Assembly: GCF_009765735.1 (NCBI RefSeq)
Contig: NZ_LMUW01000222.1
Location: 44,242-82,085, forward strand
Origin: Xenophilus sp. L33
GTDB lineage: Bacteria; Pseudomonadota; Gammaproteobacteria; Burkholderiales; Burkholderiaceae_C
Reading direction: 5' to 3'
Length of the DNA: 37,844 nt
Both the position numbers and the translations under genes were made by a program. Under the pieces are notes generated by a model. That model saw only the letters and a list, made by a program, of their open reading frames with translations. It was not told the DNA's origin and did no database searches. Shown piece after piece: positions 15,920 to 23,694 of this stretch. Each line of letters opens with the position of its first letter. Position 1 is the first letter of the stretch.

Positions 15920-17307
15920 CCGAACGATTGAAGAACACGGTGGACGTGCTGGTGCCGACCGGCGCGCTCGGCGCCGGCGTGCGCGAGGCCGACGTGACGG
16001 CGGGCCTCGCCGCCGGCGCCCATGCGATCGCCTGCGACGCCGGCTCGACCGACAGCGGCCCCGCCTACCTGGCCACCGGGCGGCCGAAGTATTCGCGCGA
16101 CGCGGTCAAGACCGACCTGGGCATCCTGATGCGGGCCCAGGCCCGCGCCGGCATCCCGCTGCTGATCGGTTCCTGCGGCACCTCCGGCAGCGACGCCGCG
16201 CTCGACTGGATGCGCGACATCGCGCTGGAGATCGCGCAGGAGCACGACCTGCATCCGCGCATCGCCTTGCTCTATTCGGAGCAGGCGCCGGCGCTGATGA
16301 AGGCCAAGGCCGCGGCCGGCCGCATCACGCCGCTGGCACCGATGGTCGACGCCGATCCGGCGCTCTTCGCGCGCTGCGAGCACATCGTCGCGCTGATGGG
16401 GCCGGAGCCCTACGTCGCCGCGCTGGAGGCCGGCGCCGACATCGTGCTCGGCGGCCGCACCACCGACACCGCGGTGCTGGCCGCGGTGCCGCTCATGCGC
16501 GGGGCCGGCGCGGGCGCCGCCTGGCACGCCGGCAAGATCGCCGAATGCGGCGGCCTCTGCGCGGTCAATGCCCGCGACGGCGGCGTGATGATCCGGGTCG
16601 GCCACGACGCCTTCGAGGTCGAGCCGCTGGCGGCCGACAACCGATGCACGCCGCAGACCGTCTCGGCCCACATGCTCTACGAGAACAGCGACCCCTTCGA
16701 GCTGGTCGAGCCGGGCGGCGTGCTGGACGTGCGGCAGGCCCGCTACGTCGCCGTCGATGCGCGCGTGGTGCAGGCGAGCGGCGCGCGCTTCGTGCCCAAG
16801 CCCTACACCATGAAGCTGGAAGGCGCCTCGCGCGGCGCCTTCCAGACCCTGATGCTGGTCGGCATCCAGGACCGCAAGGTGCTGGCCGAGCTGGACCGCT
16901 TCATCGCGCAGATGCACGACTACCTCGTCCAGCGGGTGCACGCCACCATGGGCGAGCGCGCCGGCCGCTTCGACATCTCGCTTCGGCCCTACGGCTGGAA
17001 CGCGGTGTCGGGCGTCGCGGTCGAGGCGGGCGCCGCGGCGCCGCGCGAGATCGGCCTGATGTTCGTCGCCACCGCGGCCACCCAGGAACTGGCGACGCAG
17101 ATCGCCAAGACCTGCAACCCGATGTTCTTCCACATGCCGCTCGACCCCGACACGCCCTTGCCCAGCTACGCCTTCCCGTTCTCGCCGGCGGAGATCGAGC
17201 GCGGCGCGGTGTACGAATTCATGCTGAACCACGTGGTGCACGTGGACCATCCGCTGGAGCTGGTCCGCACCGTTCATGTCGAAGCCGGAGAACTGCAGCA
17301 TGCCTAA
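15916..17307 (+). CDS. AtuA family protein (acyclic terpene utilisation family, DUF1446-like)
   Basis: This encodes 463 residues from the ATG at 15916, which overlaps the previous stop as ATGA. Characteristic stretches are GAGVREADVTAGLAAGAHAIACDAGSTDSGP at the N-terminus, LLIGSCGTSGSDAALDWMRD, GADIVLGGRTTDTAVLAAVPL, GKIAECGGLCAVNARDGGVM and FVPKPYTMKLEGA. AtuA was named from the acyclic terpene (citronellol/geranyl) utilisation cluster of Pseudomonas; its reaction is, to my knowledge, not settled. Pairing with a DUF4387 protein, as here, is usual. It overlaps that gene by eight bases, so the two are probably subunits of one enzyme. The presence of AtuA without other atu genes argues for a related but different branched-acid pathway. 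Confidence 0.88.
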   Translation: MTERLKNTVDVLVPTGALGAGVREADVTAGLAAGAHAIACDAGSTDSGPAYLATGRPKYSRDAVKTDLGILMRAQARAGIPLLIGSCGTSGSDAALDWMRDIALEIAQEHDLHPRIALLYSEQAPALMKAKAAAGRITPLAPMVDADPALFARCEHIVALMGPEPYVAALEAGADIVLGGRTTDTAVLAAVPLMRGAGAGAAWHAGKIAECGGLCAVNARDGGVMIRVGHDAFEVEPLAADNRCTPQTVSAHMLYENSDPFELVEPGGVLDVRQARYVAVDARVVQASGARFVPKPYTMKLEGASRGAFQTLMLVGIQDRKVLAELDRFIAQMHDYLVQRVHATMGERAGRFDISLRPYGWNAVSGVAVEAGAAAPREIGLMFVATAATQELATQIAKTCNPMFFHMPLDPDTPLPSYAFPFSPAEIERGAVYEFMLNHVVHVDHPLELVRTVHVEAGELQHA

Positions 17308-17608
17308 GCTCGCCGAAGTCTGCCGCCACGTGCGGTCCAAGAATGCCGGTCCGTTCTGGATCACGATCGACCTGTCCTTTCCCGACCGCGAGAGCTTCGA
17401 TCGCCATGCCGAATCGCCGGCGCTGCAACCGGCAGCGATCGCGGCGCTGTTCGATGTCGACGCCGCGCAGGTCAAGCGCTTTGCGGTGCCCGACCTGGCG
17501 GTGCTGAAGATCTCGTATCCGCGCCGGCATCCGCAGGGCGGCGCGATGGAGCGCGACATGCACGGCGGCCAGCAGTACATCCGGCTGCTGGACGTCGAGC
17601 TGCGCTGA
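17300..17608 (+). CDS. DUF4387 domain protein, AtuA partner
   Basis: This encodes 102 residues from the ATG at 17300, inside the end of the AtuA gene; an alternative ATG eight codons earlier is less likely because the conserved part begins at PKLAEVCRHVRSKNAGPFWIT, the usual DUF4387 opening. The end, HGGQQYIRLLDVELR, is also family-like. DUF4387 is found as a separate small protein after AtuA or fused to its C-terminus, so it is best viewed as a second subunit. The 8-base overlap upstream and the two-base gap to the hydrolase gene indicate tight co-translation. No catalytic residues can be named. Confidence 0.85.
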   Translation: MPKLAEVCRHVRSKNAGPFWITIDLSFPDRESFDRHAESPALQPAAIAALFDVDAAQVKRFAVPDLAVLKISYPRRHPQGGAMERDMHGGQQYIRLLDVELR

Positions 17609-17610
17609 CG

Positions 17611-18648
17611 ATGCGGCGCTCCTTCTTCGTCGGCGGCCGCTACGTCGGCGAGAGCGGCAAGGAGCGGATGCAGGGCGCCATGTACGTGGAGCACCTGCGG
17701 CCGCCGAAGGCCACGCGCCCCTGGCCGATCGTGATGTTCCACGGCGCCGGCCAGACCGCCATGAACTGGATGACCACGCCCGACGGCCGCGAAGGCTGGG
17801 CGCCCTGGTTCGTGGAGCAGGGCTGGGAGGTCTACCTGGTCGACCAGCCCTCGCGCGGCCGCTCCGCCTGGCACGGCGACCTCGACGGACCGATGCGGGC
17901 CATGAACGTTGCCACGGTCGAGGGCCTGTTCACCGCCACCGCCGGCCACGACGGCTGGCCGCAGGCCCGGCTGCACACGCAGTGGCCGGGCGAGGGCAGC
18001 GGCAAGGGCCGGCGCGGCGATCCGGCGTTCGACCAGTTCTTCGCCAGCCAGGTCGGCTACCTCGAATCGGCAGCCGAGACGCAGCGCAAGATGCAGGAGG
18101 CGGGAGCGGCCTTGCTCGACCGCATCGGGCCGGCCGTGCTGCTGACGCATTCGCAGGCCGGCCCCTTCGGCTGGCTGATCGCCGATGCCCGGCCGCAGGC
18201 GGTGAAGGCCATCGTGGCGGTCGAGCCCAACGGCCCGGCGATCGAATCGTCGCCGGTCACCGGCAGCCGCAGGCAGCAGTCCTGGGGCGTGAGCGACATC
18301 CCGATCACCTACGCGCCGCCCATCGCGCAGGCCGACAAACTGCGGCTCGAGAAGCAGCAGGCGCCCGACGCGCCCGGCCTGCTCGCCTGCTGGCAGCAGC
18401 AGTCGCCCGCGCGCCAGCTGCCGAACCTGCAGGACCTGCCGATCCTGCTGCTGACGGGCGAGGCCTCCTACCACGCGCAATACGACCACGGCACCTCGAC
18501 CTGGCTGCGCCAGGCCGGCGTCGCGCACGACTTCGTGCGGCTGGAAGACGTCGGCATCCACGGCAACGGCCACATGCTGATGGTCGAGAGGAACAACCTC
18601 GAGGTCGCCGCCTGGATCGACGGCTGGCTGCGGGCGCGCTCGGGTTGA
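17611..18648 (+). CDS. Alpha/beta-fold hydrolase with unusual nucleophile elbow
   Basis: This encodes 345 residues. The fold is visible from the oxyanion strand WPIVMFHGAGQTAMNW, the strand VYLVDQPSRGRS, the nucleophile elbow LLTHSQAGPFGW with Ser181, a likely acid in VAVEPNG (Glu205), and His321 in HGNGHMLMVE. The elbow reads T-H-S-Q-A-G, so the first and last glycines of the standard GxSxG are Thr and Ala. An excursion of about 60 residues (about 110-170) before the nucleophile forms a cap-like segment. It should hydrolyse an ester, lactone or C-C bond formed in the pathway. It starts two bases after DUF4387. No signal peptide is present, so it acts in the cytoplasm. Confidence 0.85.
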   Translation: MRRSFFVGGRYVGESGKERMQGAMYVEHLRPPKATRPWPIVMFHGAGQTAMNWMTTPDGREGWAPWFVEQGWEVYLVDQPSRGRSAWHGDLDGPMRAMNVATVEGLFTATAGHDGWPQARLHTQWPGEGSGKGRRGDPAFDQFFASQVGYLESAAETQRKMQEAGAALLDRIGPAVLLTHSQAGPFGWLIADARPQAVKAIVAVEPNGPAIESSPVTGSRRQQSWGVSDIPITYAPPIAQADKLRLEKQQAPDAPGLLACWQQQSPARQLPNLQDLPILLLTGEASYHAQYDHGTSTWLRQAGVAHDFVRLEDVGIHGNGHMLMVERNNLEVAAWIDGWLRARSG

Positions 18649-18692
18649 CCGCGTTCGGCTGCGCATTCAAACCCCAGACCCTGGAGCATTCG

Positions 18693-20051
18693 ATGAACCT
18701 GGCGCAACGACTCGCCGAACATGTCCATTCCCTCGGCTACGCCGATCTCGACGAAGACACGGTGCATGCCGCGAAGCAGCGCGTCGTCGACAGCCTGGGC
18801 TGCGCCCTGGGCGGCATGGACAGCCCGCCGGCCCGCAGCATCAGGGCCTTCGCGCTGACCTTGCCCGAGGGGCCGTCGACCATCTTCTTCGAGAAGAGGA
18901 AGGTCGCGACCGATGTCGCGGCCTTCCTGAATGCCACGATGGTCCGCTTCCTCGACTACAACGACGGCTACTTCAGCCTCGAGCCCGGGCATCCGAGCGA
19001 CAGCATCGCCGCCTGCGTCGCGGTCGCCGAGGCCGAGGGGCTGGGCGGCGAGGACCTGATCCTGGCGATCGTCATCGCCTATGAAGTGCAGATGCGGTTC
19101 CAGGACGCCGCATGCCTTTTTCGCCGCGGCTGGGACCACGTCAACTTCGTGACCATCGCGGCGACGATGGCGGTCGGCAAGCTGCTCGCGCTCACGCCGC
19201 CGCAGCTCGTCCATGCGCTGGGCATGGCGCTCAACGGGCATATCGCGATGCGGCAGGTGCGCTCGGGCGAGCTCTCGGGCTGGAAGGGCGCCTCGGCCGC
19301 GAACGCGACCCGCAACGCCGTCTTCTGCGCCTACCTGGCGCGGCACGGCATGACCGGGCCCTCCGACATCTTCGAAGGCGAGATGGGCTTCTTCGCGCAG
19401 GTCAGCGGCACCTTCGACTTCGACGTGGGCAAGCTGGGCACGCGCGCCAGCCGCGACTTCCTCATCAAGCAGGCCAAGACCAAGCTCTACCCCACCAACG
19501 GCGAGATGCAGACGGCGGTCATGGCGGCGCTCGCGCTGCGGCCGATGCTCGCGAGCCTGGACGCCGTGGAGTCGATCCGTGTCGACACCACCGACGTCGG
19601 CTTCAAGTTCCTCGCCAAGGACAAGGCCAAGTGGCGCCCGACCACGCGCGAGACGGCCGACCACAGCCTGCCCTACACCGTGGCCCGCGCCTTCCTCGAC
19701 GGCACCATCACGCGCGCGAGCTACGACCCGTCGCGCCTCGCCGATCCGGAGGTCTTGCGGCTCATCGACAAGATCACGGTGCACGAGGATCCGGTCCTCG
19801 CGGCCAACATGCCTTCGCTGGCCAACCGGGTGACGGTGATGCTGAAGACCGGCGAAGTGCTGAGCGAGGAATTCGGCACGAAGGAGAATCCGCGAACGGG
19901 TCTGGCCGACGCCGCGATCGAGACCAAGTTTCGCGATTTCGCCGAAGACCGCTTCAGCGCCGAGCGCGTGAAGCGCACGCTCGATCTTTGCTGGACGCTG
20001 GACCGCCAGGCGGATCTGCAGGCGCTCGTCGCCAGCCTCGCGCTGGATTGA
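18693..20051 (+). CDS. MmgE/PrpD family protein (second copy)
   Basis: This encodes 452 residues. The ATG at 18693 follows GGAG by seven bases and a 44-base gap after the hydrolase gene. Family regions are AAKQRVVDSLGCALGGMDSPPAR, FLNATMVRFLDYNDGYFSLEPGHPSDSI, GWDHVNFVTIAATMAVGKLL, GWKGASAANATRNAVFCAYLARHGMTGPSDIFEGEMGF, and LYPTNGEMQTAV. It is clearly diverged from the copy at 14510-15919: the His-rich loop reads DYNDGYF rather than DYDDMAH, and the Lys-bearing motifs differ, so it is not a recent duplicate and probably performs a different step. It closes the operon; the following regulator has its own promoter. Confidence 0.9.
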   Translation: MNLAQRLAEHVHSLGYADLDEDTVHAAKQRVVDSLGCALGGMDSPPARSIRAFALTLPEGPSTIFFEKRKVATDVAAFLNATMVRFLDYNDGYFSLEPGHPSDSIAACVAVAEAEGLGGEDLILAIVIAYEVQMRFQDAACLFRRGWDHVNFVTIAATMAVGKLLALTPPQLVHALGMALNGHIAMRQVRSGELSGWKGASAANATRNAVFCAYLARHGMTGPSDIFEGEMGFFAQVSGTFDFDVGKLGTRASRDFLIKQAKTKLYPTNGEMQTAVMAALALRPMLASLDAVESIRVDTTDVGFKFLAKDKAKWRPTTRETADHSLPYTVARAFLDGTITRASYDPSRLADPEVLRLIDKITVHEDPVLAANMPSLANRVTVMLKTGEVLSEEFGTKENPRTGLADAAIETKFRDFAEDRFSAERVKRTLDLCWTLDRQADLQALVASLALD

Positions 20052-20078
20052 GGCCGGCGCGCCTCCCACGGGCGAGGT

Positions 20079-20108
20079 TTGACGAGCCGGCGGCCGGCCC
20101 CACATACT
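20079..20108 (+). promoter_or_regulatory. Predicted promoter of the cyclase/LuxR regulator gene
   Basis: TTGACG (5 of 6) at 20079-20084 and CATACT (4 of 6) at 20103-20108 are separated by 18 bases, giving a start near 20115. This lies in the 67-base gap after the second MmgE/PrpD gene and would let the regulator be transcribed apart from the catabolic operon. Confidence 0.4.
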
Positions 20109-20118
20109 GCTCGGTCCT

Positions 20119-23100
20119 GTGCGACGCATTCCGGCGCCGCCGGCGAGCGACGTGACCGATCCCTCCCTCAGTCAACGACTCACCGCCATCCTGGCCGCGG
20201 ATGCGGCCGGCTTCTCGCGCCTGATGGCCGACGACCCGCGCGCCACCGTCGCCGCGCTGGACGCCGCGCGGCAGGCCTTCCGCGCCGGCATCGAACGGCA
20301 CCAGGGCCGGGTCATCGACATGGCCGGAGACGCGGTGCTGGCGGTGTTCCAGACCGCCGCGGGCGCTGTCGAGGCGGCGCAGGCGATCCAGCAGGCGCTC
20401 GCGCTCGACAAGGATGGCGCCAGCCGCCGCCGGATGCGCTTTCGCATCGGCATCCACCTCGGCGACGTGATCGAGAAGCCCGATGGCACGGTCTACGGCG
20501 ACGGCGTGAACGTCGCCGCGCGACTGCAGGCGCTGGCCGATCCTGGCGGCGTCGCGGTCTCGGAGGCGGTGCGCGGCATCGTCGCCGGCCGGATCGACGC
20601 CGCCTTCTCGAGCCGCGGGATTCACCGGTTGAAGAACATCGCGCAGCCGGTGCATGTCTTCGCGCTGCGGGATGCGCAGCACGCGCGGAGCGAGGCAACG
20701 AAGCTTGCCGCCGTTCCGGGTGCCCTCGTCGGAGCCGCTCCGGCAGCGCGTCCGGCGGCCTTGTTCGTCGGCCGCGGGGCCGAGATGGCGCAACTGACGA
20801 ACGCGCTGGACAACGCCTGGCAGGGCCGCGGGCAGGTGGTGCTGCTGTCGGGATCGGGCGGCATGGGCAAGACCCGGCTGGCCCAGGAGCTCGCCCACAA
20901 GGCCGAGGCGAAGGGCATGCAGGTGCTGTGGGGCCGTTGCCTGGAAGAGCCCGGCGCGCCGCCGTATTGGCCCTGGCGGCAATTGATCCGCGGCCACGTG
21001 CGCGCCGGCGGCGGCGTCGAGGCGGCGCAGGCGCTCGGCTGGGGGCTGGCCGACATCGCGGGTCTGGTGCCGGAACTGGCCGCCCAGCTCGGCGCGCCGC
21101 CGCCCGAGGCCGAGGCCGACGACACCGCGCAGACGCGCTTCCGGTTGTTCGACGCAGTGGTCGGCTTCTGGCGACTCGCCGCGGAGCGGGCACCGCTGCT
21201 CTTGATCTTCGAGGACCTGCACTGGGCCGATGCGACCTCGCTGCGGCTCCTCGCCTTCCTCGCCGCGGAGCTGGAAGACAGCCGCCTGATGGTCGCCGCC
21301 ACCTACCGCGACACCGAGCTGTCGCGCCAGCATCCGCTCTTCGAGACGCTGGCCGAGCTGGCGCGCTCGCCGGTCTTCCGGCGCCTGGAGCTGACCGGCC
21401 TGAGCAGCGAGGAAGCCGAGCAGCTGATGACGGCCGCCAGCGGCGGCGCGGCCAGCGCCAGCTTCATGAGCGCGGTGCACGCCCGCACCGAGGGGCATCC
21501 GCTCTTCCTCGAGGAGACGCTGCGCCTGGCGATGGAGGCGCGCGCCGCGCAGCCCGCCGGTTTCGACGAGCAGCTGTTGCATCGCATACCGAACGGCGTG
21601 CGCGAGGTGATCGGCAAACGGCTGAACCGGCTCTCGGAGCGGGCCGGGCGGGTGTTGTCGACCGCCGCCTGCATCGGCCGCAGCTTCGACCTCGCGCTGC
21701 TGGCGCGGCTCGAAGCGGAGCGGTCCGAGGACGAGATCCTTCAGGCGCTGGAGGAAGCCCTGGCGGTGCGCCTGATCGAGCCGGTGCCGCAATCGCAGCA
21801 GTTCCGCTTCAGCCATGCGCTGATCCGCGACACGATCTACGACGAGATGCTGGGCCTGCGCCGCGCCAGGCTGCACCTGCGCATCGGCGAGATGCTCGAG
21901 CAGCAGCTGGCCGACGACGAGGGCGGCATCCTGCCGCAGCTGGCCTACCACTTCAGCGAGGCCGGCGCGGGGCAGGCGGTGCGCAAGGCGCTCGACTACG
22001 CGCGGCGTTCGGCCGATGCCGCGGCCCGGCTCTTCGCCTTCGAGGAAGCGGCGCGCCTGCACGGCCTGGCGCTGCGCATCCAGGCGCAGCACTTCGCGCG
22101 CGACGGAAGCCAGCGCTGCGAACTGCTGCTGGGCCTCGGCGAAGTGCACATCGCGCTGGCCGCCGGCGAGCTGGCACGCGTGGTCTACCAGGAGGCGGCG
22201 GAGCTGGCGCGCGAGCGCGGCCTGCCCGAGCTGTTCGCCCGCGCAGCCGCGGGCTACGAGGCCGGCAGCGTGCTCGCCGGCCGCTCCGGCGAGCCGGCGG
22301 TGCTGCTGCTGCTGGAGGCCACCGTGCTGCACCAGGCCGAGGACGCGCTGCGGGTCGAGCTGCTGGCGCGCCTGTGCCGGGCCTACGTCTACTCCGACCG
22401 CGCCGAGCAGGCGCGCCAGGCCCACCAGCGGGCGGTGGCGCTGGCACGCAGGATCGGCGACACGCCGGGCCTGTGCCGGGCGTTGGCGTCGATCACCGCC
22501 GCGGTCTACTGGCCGGACCTGTTGAAGGTGCGCGTGGCCGCTACCAAGGAATGCCTGGCGATCGCGCAGGACACCGGCCTCGCGCCCGCGACCGACTCCT
22601 TCCCGTATTTCCTGAACGGCCTCGTGCAGGCCGGCGAGGTGCTCGCGGTGCGGCGGATGATCGCGCTGGCGCTGCAGGTCGGCGAGCAGAGCCGCTCGCC
22701 CTATCTGCAGACCCTGTGCAGCCACGTCGAGGCGCTGATCGCGATCAGCGAAGGCCGCTTCGACGCGGCCGAGCGCTGGGCGGTCGAGGCGCTTCGCAGC
22801 GGTCGCCGCCTGTCCGCGGACATCGCGGCCAGCACCTACGGCATGCAGATGTTCTGCCTCCGGCGCGAGCAGGGCCGGCTGCGCGAGGCCCAGCCGCTGT
22901 TGCAGCACTTCGTGCGCACCACGCCCGATGCCAGGACCTGGAAGCCCGGGCTGGCGCTGCTCTACGCGGAGCTCGGCATGCGCGACGAATGCCGCGCCGA
23001 ATTCGACGGCCTGCCCTGGAACGCCGCCACGCTGGCCGCGCCCGACGCCGCGACCACTACCACGGTGCTGTTCGCCGCCGAGGTCTGCGCCTGGCTCGAG

Positions 23101-23685
23101 GACGCGGATCGCGCGGTGCTGCTGTATGGCCTGCTCGCGCCCTACACCGGCGTGATCCCGATGGGCGACTTCGGCGGCCCCTGCCTGGGCTGCGCCGACC
23201 GGCTGCTGGGCCAGCTGGCCGGCACGATGAAGCAATGGGATGCGGCCGAACGCCACTTCGAGACCGCGCTGGCGGTGGACGAGGCCTGCGGCTCGCGGGT
23301 CTGGCTCGCGCACGGCCGCTACGACTACGCCTCGATGCTGCGTCGTCGCGCCCGGCCCGGCGACCTCGAACGCGCCCGGGCATTGCTGCCGCCGGCCCGA
23401 AGCGACAGCGCGGCGTTCGGCATGCAGGCCCTGACGCCGCGCATCGATGCGCTGATGGAGGCGATCGCCGCGCCGCCGAGCTGGCCCGGCGGCCTGACCG
23501 ATCGCGAGGTGGACGTGCTGCGCCTGATCGCCATCGGCCGCAACAACCGCGAGATCGGCCAGGTGCTGGCGATCAGCCAGCACACGGTGGCCAACCACGT
23601 GCGCAGCATCCTCGAGAAGACCTACACCGCGAACCGCACCGAGGCGGCGGCCTTCGCCAATCGCGAAGGCCTGCTGCCCGGTTGA
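20119..23685 (+). CDS. Class III nucleotide-cyclase-like / AAA ATPase / LuxR-type regulator
   Basis: This encodes 1188 residues in three parts. Residues about 20-185 form a class III cyclase homology domain: metal aspartates Asp28 (ILAADAAGFSRLM) and Asp71 (DMAGDAVLAVF), and transition-state Asn131 and Arg135 (DGVNVAARL). The usual base-reading lysine is Asp67 here. Residues about 220-500 are a STAND-like ATPase with Walker A GSGGMGKT (245-252) and Walker B LLLIFEDLHWAD. A long helical, TPR-like region follows, and the last 65 residues are a LuxR DNA-binding domain (LTDREVDVLRLIAIGRNNREIGQVLAISQHTVANHV). The start is GTG at 20119 or 20152. It is a large signal-sensing transcription regulator; its proximity to the catabolic operon suggests, but does not prove, a role there. 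Its 3' end faces the flavoprotein gene ten bases away. Confidence 0.85.
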   Translation: MRRIPAPPASDVTDPSLSQRLTAILAADAAGFSRLMADDPRATVAALDAARQAFRAGIERHQGRVIDMAGDAVLAVFQTAAGAVEAAQAIQQALALDKDGASRRRMRFRIGIHLGDVIEKPDGTVYGDGVNVAARLQALADPGGVAVSEAVRGIVAGRIDAAFSSRGIHRLKNIAQPVHVFALRDAQHARSEATKLAAVPGALVGAAPAARPAALFVGRGAEMAQLTNALDNAWQGRGQVVLLSGSGGMGKTRLAQELAHKAEAKGMQVLWGRCLEEPGAPPYWPWRQLIRGHVRAGGGVEAAQALGWGLADIAGLVPELAAQLGAPPPEAEADDTAQTRFRLFDAVVGFWRLAAERAPLLLIFEDLHWADATSLRLLAFLAAELEDSRLMVAATYRDTELSRQHPLFETLAELARSPVFRRLELTGLSSEEAEQLMTAASGGAASASFMSAVHARTEGHPLFLEETLRLAMEARAAQPAGFDEQLLHRIPNGVREVIGKRLNRLSERAGRVLSTAACIGRSFDLALLARLEAERSEDEILQALEEALAVRLIEPVPQSQQFRFSHALIRDTIYDEMLGLRRARLHLRIGEMLEQQLADDEGGILPQLAYHFSEAGAGQAVRKALDYARRSADAAARLFAFEEAARLHGLALRIQAQHFARDGSQRCELLLGLGEVHIALAAGELARVVYQEAAELARERGLPELFARAAAGYEAGSVLAGRSGEPAVLLLLEATVLHQAEDALRVELLARLCRAYVYSDRAEQARQAHQRAVALARRIGDTPGLCRALASITAAVYWPDLLKVRVAATKECLAIAQDTGLAPATDSFPYFLNGLVQAGEVLAVRRMIALALQVGEQSRSPYLQTLCSHVEALIAISEGRFDAAERWAVEALRSGRRLSADIAASTYGMQMFCLRREQGRLREAQPLLQHFVRTTPDARTWKPGLALLYAELGMRDECRAEFDGLPWNAATLAAPDAATTTTVLFAAEVCAWLEDADRAVLLYGLLAPYTGVIPMGDFGGPCLGCADRLLGQLAGTMKQWDAAERHFETALAVDEACGSRVWLAHGRYDYASMLRRRARPGDLERARALLPPARSDSAAFGMQALTPRIDALMEAIAAPPSWPGGLTDREVDVLRLIAIGRNNREIGQVLAISQHTVANHVRSILEKTYTANRTEAAAFANREGLLPG

Positions 23686-23694
23686 TCGAAAGCG

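Noticed and set aside
15625..18666. Open frame of about 1000 codons antisense to AtuA, DUF4387 and the hydrolase
   Set aside because: It is low-complexity Arg/Gly/Ala/His-rich translation with no motifs, while the plus strand has four overlapping genes with clear families.
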